Of a stretch of 64,000 nucleotides of DNA, positions 1 to 8,000 are shown piece after piece (the first letter of the stretch is position 1; every line of letters begins with the position of its first letter). Source of the DNA: Pseudomonas frederiksbergensis (lineage in GTDB: Bacteria > Pseudomonadota > Gammaproteobacteria > Pseudomonadales > Pseudomonadaceae); contig NZ_JQGJ02000010.1 of NCBI RefSeq assembly GCF_000802155.2, positions 168,699 to 232,698 of the forward strand, read 5' to 3'. Under the pieces are notes generated by a model. It ran no database searches. It saw only the letters and a program-made list of their open reading frames with translations, and had not been told where the DNA came from. The position numbers and the translations under genes were made by a program.

Positions 1-1
1 G

Positions 2-406
2 ATGAACCGGTTGCAGACCTACCTGGCCATCCCGTTGATCCTGACGTTCGGTATCGTGCAGATCAACGTGCACAGCGCCATGGACAGCCTTGGCTGGGTC
101 CAGCTGGCGGCGTTGCTGCTGTTGCCTATTGCCAGCAAGCTCCTTGGCAACTGGCTGGGGCTCGGTTGGGCGGGGGCGTCCTTCGCTGGCGCCAGCCGCT
201 TGCGCGAAAGTATCTTGCTGAATATTCGCGGCTTGAGTGAAATCGTCTTCCTCAATCTGTTGCTGCAACAACAACTCATCAGCCCGGCGCTGTACTTCGC
301 GCTGATGCTGATGGGTCTGATCGCCACATTGCTGCCGGCCCTGGCCGGTTTTCACCGTATTCCTTCGCATGCCGTCCCGGCCAGGAGCCCCCGTGCCAAC
401 AGTTGA
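2..406 (+). CDS. Cation/proton antiporter (CPA2/Kef-like), C-terminal end only
   Basis: This is the last ~134 codons of a gene that starts before the window. It is very hydrophobic, with about four membrane segments. The stretch RESILLNIRGLSEIVFLN followed by an ISPALYFALMLMGLIATLLP helix matches the end of the membrane domain of Kef/CPA2 monovalent cation:proton antiporters, where a conserved N-[TI]-RGL-x-E-[IL]-x-LN motif precedes the final helices. There is no C-terminal TrkA-N domain. The stop (404-406) lies inside the next gene if that gene starts at GTG 393, so this gene is probably the promoter-proximal partner in the aryl polyene operon. The usual APE exporter is an MMPL protein, which this fragment does not resemble. 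The family call rests on a fragment. Confidence 0.6.
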   Translation: MNRLQTYLAIPLILTFGIVQINVHSAMDSLGWVQLAALLLLPIASKLLGNWLGLGWAGASFAGASRLRESILLNIRGLSEIVFLNLLLQQQLISPALYFALMLMGLIATLLPALAGFHRIPSHAVPARSPRANS

Positions 407-1652
407 AATGGAACGTCGACAGGTCGTCATCATTGGCGCAGGCCCCTCCGGCGCGATCGCCGCCGCGCTGCTCAAGCGCAAGGGCCACGATGTATTGGTC
501 ATCGAGCGCCAGCATTTCCCACGGTTCTCCATCGGCGAGAGCCTGTTGTCCCATTGCCTGGATTTCGTCGAAGAAGCCGGCATGCTCGACGCGGTCAACG
601 CCGCCGGCTTCCAGCGCAAGAACGGCGCGGCATTCGCCTGGGGCGAGCGCTACAGCGCCTTCGATTTCGGCGACACCTTCAGCGAAGGCAAGCCCACCAC
701 GTTCCAGGTCCAGCGCGCCGACTTCGACAAGTTGCTCGCCGACCAAGCGGCCCTGCAGGGAGTGGAAATCCGCTACGGCCAGGCCATTGCCAACGCTGAT
801 TTCTCCCTCGCCAAGCCGCAACTGGGCGTGCAGCGCGAAGACGGCAGCGAGTACCGGCTCGAGGCCGATTTCGTTCTCGACGCCAGCGGCTACGGCCGGG
901 TCCTGCCACGCCTGCTGGACCTTGAGGCGCCGTCGAATTTCCCGGTGCGCCAAGCAGTGTTCACCCACATCGAAGACCGCATCGAGAACCCGGCATTCGA
1001 TCGCGAGAAAATCCTCATCACGACCCATCCGACGAAGCGCGACGTGTGGTTCTGGACCATCCCCTTCAGCGGCGGCCGTTGTTCTGTAGGCGTGGTCGCG
1101 GCAGCCGAGCATTTCGAGGGTCGCACCGATGACCTCGACGCCTGCCTGCGCAGCTTCATCGACGAAACGCCAAGCCTGGCCGGCGTGCTGGACAATGCCC
1201 TGTGGGACACCCCGGCGCGGACCATCGGCGGCTACTCGGCCAACGTCAAGACTTTGCATGGCCCCGGCTTCGCCCTGCTGGGCAACGCTGCGGAATTCCT
1301 CGACCCGGTGTTCTCGTCCGGCGTGACCATCGCCATGCGCTCGGCGAGCATGGCCGCCGGGGTGCTGCATCGTCAGCTATCAGGCGAGCAGGTAGATTGG
1401 CAAAGCGAATTCGCCGAGCCACTCAAGCGCGGCGTCGACACGTTCCGCTGCTACGTCGAAGGCTGGTACGCCGGCACGTTCCAGGATGTGATTTTCTACA
1501 CCGAAGGTTCCGCCGACATCCGCCGCATGATCAGTTCGATCCTCGCCGGCTACGCCTGGGACCAGCGCAACCCCTTCGTCAGCGAACCCAAGCGGCGCCT
1601 GCGCATGCTCTCGGAAATCTGCGCGAACACAGCGCCGAGTCAGCAAACATGA
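393..1652 (+). CDS. FAD-dependent halogenase-like oxidoreductase of the aryl polyene operon
   Basis: About 419 residues. The N-terminus carries a dinucleotide-binding GAGPSG loop (residues ~15-20) for FAD, then GES (~48-50) and a QRKNGAAF segment whose Lys76 lines up, from memory, with the catalytic lysine of PltA-type flavin halogenases. W219-F-W-T-I-P224 fits the WxWxIP signature of that superfamily. The start is chosen as GTG 393 because AGGAG at 383-387 sits 5 nt before it; the ATG at 408 would be 20 nt away. The gene overlaps its neighbours on both sides. In the family such enzymes halogenate phenol or pyrrole groups on carrier proteins, and related genes occur in xanthomonadin, flexirubin and APE clusters. 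Halogenation of the aryl head group here is inference; a plain monooxygenase role is possible. Confidence 0.8.
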   Translation: MPTVEMERRQVVIIGAGPSGAIAAALLKRKGHDVLVIERQHFPRFSIGESLLSHCLDFVEEAGMLDAVNAAGFQRKNGAAFAWGERYSAFDFGDTFSEGKPTTFQVQRADFDKLLADQAALQGVEIRYGQAIANADFSLAKPQLGVQREDGSEYRLEADFVLDASGYGRVLPRLLDLEAPSNFPVRQAVFTHIEDRIENPAFDREKILITTHPTKRDVWFWTIPFSGGRCSVGVVAAAEHFEGRTDDLDACLRSFIDETPSLAGVLDNALWDTPARTIGGYSANVKTLHGPGFALLGNAAEFLDPVFSSGVTIAMRSASMAAGVLHRQLSGEQVDWQSEFAEPLKRGVDTFRCYVEGWYAGTFQDVIFYTEGSADIRRMISSILAGYAWDQRNPFVSEPKRRLRMLSEICANTAPSQQT

Positions 1653-2374
1653 GCTACCTGAGCGACGACTACGTCGAAGAAACCCGGTTCGGTTTCTGGT
1701 TCCTGCGCAGTCACACCTGGCAGCATCATGTGCTGCGCGTGGCGATCAAGGACCTGCGCGGCCTGTTCAGCGCCGCGCCGCCGGCAAACCCTGTGCTGCT
1801 GGATGCCGGCTGCGGCCAGGGCAAGTCGTTCCAGTATTTGCGCCAGGTGTTCGCGCCGCAACGCCTGATCGGCGTGGACGCAGACCCGCACAGCCTGGAA
1901 CTGAGCGCCGAAGAAGCAGCCCGCCAGGACATGACGGTGGAACTGGTCGGCAGCGACTGCGCAACCTTGTCCGTGCCCGATGCCAGCGTCGACCTGCTGT
2001 TCTGCCACCAGACCTTTCATCACCTGGTGGAACAGGAAAAAGCCCTCGCCGAGTTCCATCGCGTGCTCAAGCCCGGCGGCTACCTGTTGTTCGCTGAATC
2101 CACCGAGGCCTACATCGACACCTGGGTGATCCGCTGGCTGTTTCGCCACCCGATGCACGTGCAGAAAAGTGCCGCGCAGTACTTGGCGATGATCCGCAAC
2201 CAAGGGTTCCTGTTCGAGGACCGCAACGTGTCCTACCCGTACCTGTGGTGGAGCCGCGCCAAAGACTTCGGCCTGCTGGAACGCTGGGGCCTGCGTCGGC
2301 CCAAGCCGTTTGGCGAGCGCGAGGAAACCCTGGTCAACGTGGTGGCGCGCAAGCCGCTCGAAGGGGGCGCCTGA
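1649..2374 (+). CDS. Class I SAM-dependent methyltransferase (aryl polyene operon)
   Basis: 241 residues. Motif I is LLDAGCGQGKSFQYL (~50-64), followed by an acidic residue in GVDAD and the methyltransferase-11 type HRVLKPGGYLLF segment, so this is a Rossmann-fold S-adenosylmethionine-dependent enzyme. The ATG overlaps the upstream stop as ATGA and the downstream lipoprotein start overlaps its own stop, which implies translational coupling in the APE operon. APE clusters usually carry a methyltransferase that modifies the aryl ring; that role is inferred from position, and the actual acceptor cannot be read from the sequence. The C-terminal third is rich in aromatic and basic residues (YLWWSRAKDFGLLERWGLRR). 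Confidence 0.85.
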   Translation: MSYLSDDYVEETRFGFWFLRSHTWQHHVLRVAIKDLRGLFSAAPPANPVLLDAGCGQGKSFQYLRQVFAPQRLIGVDADPHSLELSAEEAARQDMTVELVGSDCATLSVPDASVDLLFCHQTFHHLVEQEKALAEFHRVLKPGGYLLFAESTEAYIDTWVIRWLFRHPMHVQKSAAQYLAMIRNQGFLFEDRNVSYPYLWWSRAKDFGLLERWGLRRPKPFGEREETLVNVVARKPLEGGA

Positions 2375-2856
2375 TGTTCCGGGCCCTGCTTATCGGCTTT
2401 ACACTGCTGCTCAGCGCCTGCGCCAGCCAGGCACCGCTGCCCGAGCCTATGCCGACCCTGGCGCTGCCGCTGCAATTGCACATCGAGCGGCAACTGGCCG
2501 GCCAGCGCCAGGATTGGCTGTTGGTGATCCAGCGTGAAAGCACCGGGATCCGCTGGTCGATGATGGACCCGCTGGGCATTCCCCTGGCGCGCCAGCGCCT
2601 GGTCGATGGCCAATGGCAGGCCGACGGCCTGTTGCCGCCCAATGCCGAGGCGCGGGAATTGTTCGCGGCGCTGTTGTTCGCCTTGACCCCGGAAACGGAG
2701 CTTGTCGGCCGCTACCCCGTCGCCCGGCAACACGGCGTTGAACGCGTCCTCGATATGCGCTGGCAGGTGCGCTACAAACGACCTCTGGACTTTGAATTGC
2801 GCCTGCCGCAAGGCCCGAACTACCGCATCACACCGCTGACCGAGAGCGCACCATGA
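2374..2856 (+). CDS. DUF3261 outer-membrane lipoprotein of the aryl polyene operon
   Basis: 160 residues. The N-terminus is a lipoprotein signal peptide: MFRALLIGFTLLLSACAS, with lipobox LSAC placing the lipidated cysteine near residue 17. The rest is a soluble periplasmic domain of mixed strands (LHIERQLAGQRQDWLLVIQ, GIRWSMMDPLGIPLARQRL), typical of the DUF3261 proteins that sit directly before the ketosynthase in APE clusters (position equivalent to apeN in Escherichia). The start overlaps the previous stop (TGATG) and its stop overlaps the next ATG. A role in placing or shuttling the polyene-lipid to the outer membrane is inferred from this context; no biochemical function can be read directly. 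Confidence 0.75.
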   Translation: MFRALLIGFTLLLSACASQAPLPEPMPTLALPLQLHIERQLAGQRQDWLLVIQRESTGIRWSMMDPLGIPLARQRLVDGQWQADGLLPPNAEARELFAALLFALTPETELVGRYPVARQHGVERVLDMRWQVRYKRPLDFELRLPQGPNYRITPLTESAP

Positions 2857-4049
2857 CCGCTTATCTGAACGCCCTCGGGGTCATCTGCTCCCTGGGCCGG
2901 GACAAACAAAACGTCGCGCGCAACCTGTTTGCCGGCGATTGCTCGGGCGTGCGCGTCGAAGCCGGCTGGGTGGCCGAGCGGGCATTGCCGGTGGCTTCGG
3001 CAAGGGGTGATCTGCCAACCATCCCCGAGGCGCTGGTGGCGCAACGCAGCCGCAACAATCAGCTTTTGCTCGACGCCGGATTGCAGATACGTGCCGACAT
3101 CGATCAAGCCATCAAGGCTTACGGCCCCACGCGCATCGGCGTCGTCCTGGGCACCAGCACGTCGGGCATCGACGAGGCCAGCCAGGGCATCGCCCATTAC
3201 CTGCGCGAGCAACGGTTCCCCGAAGGCTACGATTACCAACAGCAGGAACTCAGCGCGCCGGCCAATTTCCTCTCCGACTGGCTTGGCTTGAGCGGCCCTT
3301 CCTACGTGATCTCGACCGCCTGCACCTCCAGCGCGCGAGCCTTGATGAGTGCCCGTCGCCTGCTGGACCTGGACCTGTGCGATGCAGTGCTTTGCGGTGG
3401 CGTAGACAGTTTGTGCAAGCTGACCCTCAATGGCTTCTGCGCCCTGGAAGCGGTGTCGAGCGAGCGCTGCAACCCGTTTTCGGTGAACCGCAGCGGCATC
3501 AACATCGGCGAAGCGGCGGTGCTGTTTCTCATGAGCAAGACGCCAGGCGACGGCCACTCGATTGCCCTGCTGGGTGGCGGTGCCAGCTCCGACGCCCATC
3601 ACATTTCCGCGCCGGAACCCAGCGGTCGCGGCGCCCGTCAGGCGATGGAAAAAGCCTTGCGCTGCGCTGGCCTGGACGCCAGCCAGATCGACTACCTGAA
3701 CCTGCACGGCACCGCCACGCAACATAACGACGCCATGGAAAGCCATGCGGTGGCCGGATTGTTTCCGGCGGGGGTGCCTTGCTCGTCCACCAAGCCCATG
3801 ACCGGCCACACGCTTGGCGCGGCAGGCGCGCTGGAGGCGGCGTTTTGCTGGCTGGCCCTGAGCGCGGAAAACCCCAGCCACGCCTTGCCACCGCACGTCT
3901 GGGACGGCCAGGCCGATCCCGAACTGCCGGCGCTGAACTGGATCGATAGCCGCGCCCGCCTGAACCCGACCTTCCCCCGTCGCTTGATGAGCAACTCGTT
4001 TGCCTTCGGCGGCAACAACGTCAGCCTCATTATCGGAGACGCCCAATGA
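2853..4049 (+). CDS. apeO: Beta-ketoacyl-ACP synthase, aryl polyene chain elongation
   Basis: 398 residues, FabF/KAS-II fold. The catalytic triad is complete: Cys157 in STACTSSA, His285 in LNLHGTAT and His319 in MTGHTLGAAG, so it should condense malonyl-ACP units rather than act as a chain-length factor. It is shorter than FabF and begins MTAYLNALGVICSLG, as APE ketosynthases do. The order DUF3261 - KS - DH - KR - KS matches the conserved APE block apeN-O-P-Q-R, which supports the symbol. Both junctions are 4-nt ATGA overlaps. In the known APE systems this ketosynthase pairs with a second KS-like subunit (ApeC), whose gene would be upstream of the window. Confidence 0.85.
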   Translation: MTAYLNALGVICSLGRDKQNVARNLFAGDCSGVRVEAGWVAERALPVASARGDLPTIPEALVAQRSRNNQLLLDAGLQIRADIDQAIKAYGPTRIGVVLGTSTSGIDEASQGIAHYLREQRFPEGYDYQQQELSAPANFLSDWLGLSGPSYVISTACTSSARALMSARRLLDLDLCDAVLCGGVDSLCKLTLNGFCALEAVSSERCNPFSVNRSGINIGEAAVLFLMSKTPGDGHSIALLGGGASSDAHHISAPEPSGRGARQAMEKALRCAGLDASQIDYLNLHGTATQHNDAMESHAVAGLFPAGVPCSSTKPMTGHTLGAAGALEAAFCWLALSAENPSHALPPHVWDGQADPELPALNWIDSRARLNPTFPRRLMSNSFAFGGNNVSLIIGDAQ

Positions 4050-4513
4050 TCGACTGGCCGCTCGCCGAACTGCTGCCCCACGCAGGCGACATGATTCTTA
4101 TCGACCGGATCGTGAGCTTCGATGACGAGCAGATCCATACCCTGGCCATGGTCAAGCCGGGCGGGTTGTTCAACCGTGAAGACGGCGCCCTGCCGGCCTG
4201 GGTCGGCATCGAGTTGATGGCCCAGAGCGTCGCGGCGTTCGCCGGATGTCATGCCCGCCGACGCGGCGATGCCGTGGAGCTGGGCTTTTTGCTTGGAACG
4301 CGCAAGTTCGAATGCAATGTCGAACATTTCCCCCTCGGCACCGAACTGGCCATCCATGGCGTGCGCTCCCTGGAAGACGACAACGGCATGGGTGTGTTCG
4401 AATGTCATATCCAGGCGCCCGGCATCCATGTCACCGCACGACTGAACGTGTTCCGTCCGCCCCATGCTGCCCAGTACCTCAATGAACCCCCTGCAACAGG
4501 AACCCAGCCATGA
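4046..4513 (+). CDS. apeP: 3-hydroxyacyl-ACP dehydratase (hotdog), aryl polyene
   Basis: 155 residues, single hotdog domain. His12 in LLPHAGDMILIDRI and the acidic residue in WVGIELMAQSVAAFAG form the expected FabA/FabZ-type catalytic pair, with the long hydrophobic central helix around residues 52-67. The protein removes water from 3-hydroxyacyl-ACP to leave the trans double bonds of the polyene. It overlaps the KS stop (ATGA) and its own stop overlaps the ketoreductase start. The C-terminal tail (FRPPHAAQYLNEPPATGTQP) is proline-rich and likely disordered. The family call is firm; the symbol rests on operon order. Confidence 0.82.
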   Translation: MIDWPLAELLPHAGDMILIDRIVSFDDEQIHTLAMVKPGGLFNREDGALPAWVGIELMAQSVAAFAGCHARRRGDAVELGFLLGTRKFECNVEHFPLGTELAIHGVRSLEDDNGMGVFECHIQAPGIHVTARLNVFRPPHAAQYLNEPPATGTQP

Positions 4514-5238
4514 CTGAATCCGTACTGGTCACCGGCTCCAGCCGTGGCATCGGCCGCGCCATCGCCTTGCGTTTGGCCCAGGCCGGGCACGACATTGTCT
4601 TGCACTGCCGTAGCGGACGCGCCGAGGCCGAAGCCGTCCAGGCAGAAGTCCAGGCCCTGGGCCGCAACGCCCGGGTGCTGCAATTCGACGTGTCCGACCG
4701 CGCCGCCTGCAGAGCCGCTCTGGAAGCTGATGTCGAAACCCACGGCGCTTACTACGGTGTGGTGCTCAACGCCGGCCTGACCCGCGACGGCGCCTTCCCG
4801 GCGTTGAGTGAAGACGACTGGGACAGCGTGTTGCGCACCAACCTCGACGGTTTCTACAACGTGCTGCACCCGGTGATGATGCCGATGATCCGGCGCCGCG
4901 CCGCTGGACGAATCGTCTGCATCACCTCGGTTTCCGGCCTGATCGGCAACCGTGGCCAGGTCAACTACAGCGCCTCGAAAGCGGGCCTCATCGGCGCGGC
5001 CAAGGCGTTGGCCATCGAGCTGGGCAAGCGCAAGATCACCGTGAACTGCGTCGCGCCGGGGTTGATCGACACCGCCATGCTCGATGAAAACGTGCCCGTG
5101 GAAGAATTGATGAAAATGATCCCCGCCCAGCGCATGGGCACCCCGGAAGAAGTCGCCAGCGCGGTGAACTTCCTGATGTCCGCCGAAGCTGGCTACATCA
5201 CCCGGCAAGTGCTGGCCGTCAACGGAGGCTTGTGCTGA
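4510..5238 (+). CDS. apeQ: 3-oxoacyl-ACP reductase (SDR), aryl polyene
   Basis: 242 residues, a classical short-chain dehydrogenase of FabG type. The cofactor loop is VTGSSRGIGRAIA (~7-19), NAG appears at ~87-89, and the catalytic residues are Asn111, Ser140, Tyr153 and Lys157 (YSASK). It reduces 3-ketoacyl-ACP with NADPH ahead of the dehydratase, so the KS-DH-KR set here forms one iterative elongation cycle that keeps the double bonds, as no enoyl reductase is present. It overlaps its neighbours by 4 nt upstream (ATGA) and 1 nt downstream (TGATG). Confidence 0.87.
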   Translation: MTESVLVTGSSRGIGRAIALRLAQAGHDIVLHCRSGRAEAEAVQAEVQALGRNARVLQFDVSDRAACRAALEADVETHGAYYGVVLNAGLTRDGAFPALSEDDWDSVLRTNLDGFYNVLHPVMMPMIRRRAAGRIVCITSVSGLIGNRGQVNYSASKAGLIGAAKALAIELGKRKITVNCVAPGLIDTAMLDENVPVEELMKMIPAQRMGTPEEVASAVNFLMSAEAGYITRQVLAVNGGLC

Positions 5239-6464
5239 TGAAGCGCGTCGTCGTCACCGGCATGGCCGGCATCACCTCCATCGGCAGCGACTGGGAGACC
5301 ATCGCCGCCAACTTCGCCGCCAACCACAGCGGCATCCGGCGCATGGATGAGTGGGACCGTTTCACCGAACTGAACACCCGCCTGGCCGGGCCCATCGATG
5401 ACTTCCAGGTCCCCGCCCACTGGACGCGCAAGCAACTGCGCAGCATGGGCCGGGTCTCGCGCCTTGCCGTCGCCTCGGCGGAACAGGCCCTGGCCGATGC
5501 CGGCCTGCTGGGGGACCCGTCGATCAAGGACGGGCGCATGGGCGTCTCCTGCGGCTCGTCCACCGGCAGCACCGATGAGATCAAGGCCTTCGGCAACATG
5601 CTGCTCAACAGCGTGGCCGAAGGGTTGAACGCCAACTCCTATGTACGGATGATGCCCCACACCACGGCGGCCAATATCAGCATCTTCTTCGGGCTGACCG
5701 GACGACTGATTCCCACGTCCAGCGCCTGTACCAGCGGCAGCCACGGCATCGGCTATGCCTACGAGGCAATCAAGTTCGGCCGCTTGCCGTTGATGCTCGC
5801 TGGCGGCGCGGAGGAACTGTGCCCGACCGAAGCGATGGTCTTCGACGCGCTCTACGCCACCAGCCTGAAAAACGATGCGCCGCAGACCAGCCCACGTCCT
5901 TACGACAAGGGACGCGATGGCCTGGTGATCGGCGAAGGCGCCGGCATGCTGGTGCTCGAGGAACTGGAGCATGCCCTGGCCCGTGGTGCGCGGATCCACG
6001 CCGAGATCGTCGGTTTTGGCAGCAACGCCGACGGCCAGCACGCCACTCGCCCGGAGTTGAGCACCATGCGCCGGGCCATGGAACTGGCCTTGGAAGATGC
6101 CGGCCTCGAGCCGTCCGCCATTGGCTACGTCAACGGTCACGGCACGGCCACCGAACAGGGCGACATCGCCGAGACCCTGGCTACCAGCAGCCTGTTCGGC
6201 GAGCAGATGCCCATCAGCTCGCAAAAAAGCTTCCTCGGCCACACCCTGGGCGCCTGCGGTGCGCTGGAGTCCTGGTTCAGCATCGAAATGATGAACCGCG
6301 AACTGTACGTGCACACCTGCAACCTCGATGAAGTCGACCCCGAATGCGGCAAACTCGATTACTTGCGCAACGAGTTTCGCGCGATGAGCAATGAGTACGT
6401 GATGAACAACAACTTTGCCTTCGGTGGGGTCAACACCTCGCTGATCTTCCGCCGCTGGCATTGA
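5238..6464 (+). CDS. apeR: Second beta-ketoacyl-ACP synthase, aryl polyene
   Basis: 408 residues from ATG 5238. GGAGG at 5224-5228 is 9 nt from this ATG but only 3 nt from the in-frame GTG at 5232, which decides the start. The catalytic residues are Cys164 (SSACTSGSHG), His301 (VNGHGTAT) and His335 (FLGHTLGAC), so it is a complete condensing enzyme. It is clearly diverged from the first KS (2853-4049), with a longer N-terminal segment, and corresponds to the last ketosynthase of the APE block. In the Escherichia system this KS is proposed to act separately from the ApeO/ApeC pair; which step it performs here cannot be told from sequence. A 31-bp gap follows before the next gene. Confidence 0.85.
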   Translation: MKRVVVTGMAGITSIGSDWETIAANFAANHSGIRRMDEWDRFTELNTRLAGPIDDFQVPAHWTRKQLRSMGRVSRLAVASAEQALADAGLLGDPSIKDGRMGVSCGSSTGSTDEIKAFGNMLLNSVAEGLNANSYVRMMPHTTAANISIFFGLTGRLIPTSSACTSGSHGIGYAYEAIKFGRLPLMLAGGAEELCPTEAMVFDALYATSLKNDAPQTSPRPYDKGRDGLVIGEGAGMLVLEELEHALARGARIHAEIVGFGSNADGQHATRPELSTMRRAMELALEDAGLEPSAIGYVNGHGTATEQGDIAETLATSSLFGEQMPISSQKSFLGHTLGACGALESWFSIEMMNRELYVHTCNLDEVDPECGKLDYLRNEFRAMSNEYVMNNNFAFGGVNTSLIFRRWH

Positions 6465-6495
6465 ACCCGTTAATCCCTTGGTCAAGGAGACCATG

Positions 6496-6942
6496 ATGCC
6501 GTTCAAGAAAATCGCCGTGACCGCCGCCCTGCTGCTCGGCACCCTGCCAAGCCTCAGCCAGGCCCGTGATACCGCGCTATTCCTGCCGTTCGACAAAGTG
6601 GTCGCCGAAGCCATCCGCACCGGCAAGATCGACGGCAGCGTGAAATTCTACCTGGCCGGCCACAAACCTGCCGGCAACGTCACGGTGGTCAGCCCGGGCG
6701 CGGTGACCAACAAGAAAACCAACGCCTTCAACAAGTCCGATGAAGCGGCCTGCGAGTGGGTGCTGCAATCAGCCCTGATCAGCCTGCACGAAGCCGCGAA
6801 GAACGCCGGCGCCAACGCCGTCACGAACATCGTCAGCTTCTACAAGCGCAACGAGCGCAAGGACCCGACGACCTACGAATGCCACGCTGGGGCGATCATG
6901 GCGGGTGTTGCGTTGAAAGGGGATTTGGCGAAGGTGCAGTAG
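6496..6942 (+). CDS. Small exported protein at the end of the aryl polyene operon
   Basis: 148 residues from ATG 6496, which has AGGAG (6485-6489) at 6 nt; ATG 6493 is only 3 nt from it. An Sec-type signal peptide is evident (MPFKKIAVTAALLLGTLPSLSQA, cleavage after about residue 23). The mature part is mixed alpha/beta with two cysteines (CEWVLQ, YECHAG) that could form a disulfide and the motif NAGANAVTNIVSFYKRNER, which resembles YbjQ/YajQ-like AVTN segments. Similar proteins are often mislabelled excinuclease ATPase subunit in Pseudomonas annotations; nothing here resembles UvrA. It lies 31 bp after the KS in the same direction, so it is probably the operon's last gene. Function unknown. 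Confidence 0.75.
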   Translation: MPFKKIAVTAALLLGTLPSLSQARDTALFLPFDKVVAEAIRTGKIDGSVKFYLAGHKPAGNVTVVSPGAVTNKKTNAFNKSDEAACEWVLQSALISLHEAAKNAGANAVTNIVSFYKRNERKDPTTYECHAGAIMAGVALKGDLAKVQ

Positions 6943-6988
6943 TCGATTAATCATCAAACCATTGTGGGAGGGAGGCCGGCAATTTCCC

Positions 6989-7033
6989 TGTGGCGAGGGA
7001 GCTGTCTCCCGCTGGGCTGCGCAGCAGTCCCAC
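6989..7033. repeat. REP-type hairpin between convergent genes
   Basis: The stretch TGTGGCGAGGGAGCTGTCT followed by CCCGCTGGGCTGCGCAGC is a P. fluorescens-type REP sequence. It lies between the convergent ends of the APE operon and the LysR gene and may help terminate both. Confidence 0.6.
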
Positions 7034-7039
7034 AACAAC

Positions 7040-7915
7040 CTAGTTGTCCCCTCCTTCGAACTCCCTCTCCAACATCGCCAAAAAGGCCTCCCTGGCCGGA
7101 TGGCGTCCAGCGTTTTCATTCCAATAAAACAGATTGTCCACTCCCGCCAATTCCGGAAATTCGTACCCTGTCCAACCGGCCCCCTGGCGATACCGCTCAT
7201 AAATGCCCCTGGGAACGAGCGACACACCAGCCCCGGCACTGACACACCCGACGATAGCGCCATAGCTGGCGATGCTGGTGATCGGCTGCGCCTGCCCCTG
7301 GCGCAGCAGCCACTGCTCCAGTGCCAGGCGGTACGGACAACCGACAGGCCACATGAAAATCGCCAGGCCTTGCAAATCCGCCGCACTGCGCAGCGGACCA
7401 AGCGAATCGGCAGCAATGAGCACCAGATCCTCACGGTACATCACCGCTCGCTTGAGCCCGGGCCGCTCCACGTCAACCGCGACAATTGCGCCATCGAGCC
7501 GGTGATGCGAGATATCGTCCAGCAGCTGAGCCCAGGTCCCGGTGCTCAGCTCCAATGACACCTGCGGGAACTGCGCATGATATCTGGCCAACAACTGGGG
7601 CAGGCGCCCGGTGGCGCTGGACTCGATCGCGCCAATGCGCAACGGCCCACTCGGAGCGTTGGAGGGTGCGATTGCTCGGCGAGCCTCTTCCGCCAGGCTG
7701 AGGATTCTCGTCGCATATTCCAGGAATATTTGCCCCGCCGGGCTGATTCGCAACCCACGTCCCTCGCGGAAAAACAACGACGTGCCGAGCTCTCGCTCCA
7801 ACGACTTGAGGCGTGCAGTGATGTTGGACGGAACGCAGTGCAGCGTTTCAGCGGCGCGCGCGACGCTGCCGGTGTCGCAGACCGCTTTCAACATGCGCAG
7901 TTGGGACAGTTCCAT
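7040..7915 (-). CDS. LysR-family transcriptional regulator, divergent from an EamA exporter
   Basis: 291 residues. The N-terminal winged helix-turn-helix is standard LysR (residues ~1-60: VCDTGSVARAAETLHCVPSNITARLKSLE, here split as VCDTGSVARAAETL and CVPSNITARLKSLE), followed by the periplasmic-binding-like effector domain with the typical RIGAIESSATGRLPQLL start near residue 92. It is divergent from the EamA transporter gene, with 85 bp between starts, a common arrangement in which the regulator controls the exporter and itself. The effector is unknown. The 84-bp intergenic space is the likely operator. The gene's 3' end faces the APE operon across a REP hairpin. Confidence 0.88.
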   Translation of the reverse strand: MELSQLRMLKAVCDTGSVARAAETLHCVPSNITARLKSLERELGTSLFFREGRGLRISPAGQIFLEYATRILSLAEEARRAIAPSNAPSGPLRIGAIESSATGRLPQLLARYHAQFPQVSLELSTGTWAQLLDDISHHRLDGAIVAVDVERPGLKRAVMYREDLVLIAADSLGPLRSAADLQGLAIFMWPVGCPYRLALEQWLLRQGQAQPITSIASYGAIVGCVSAGAGVSLVPRGIYERYRQGAGWTGYEFPELAGVDNLFYWNENAGRHPAREAFLAMLEREFEGGDN

Positions 7916-8000
7916 TGCTCACCCAAAGTGAATGATTGGATGAGTTTAAGTCACTTGTGGTGATAGGCCACGTTTTCGATACTCCGAGGCAGGCACTTGG

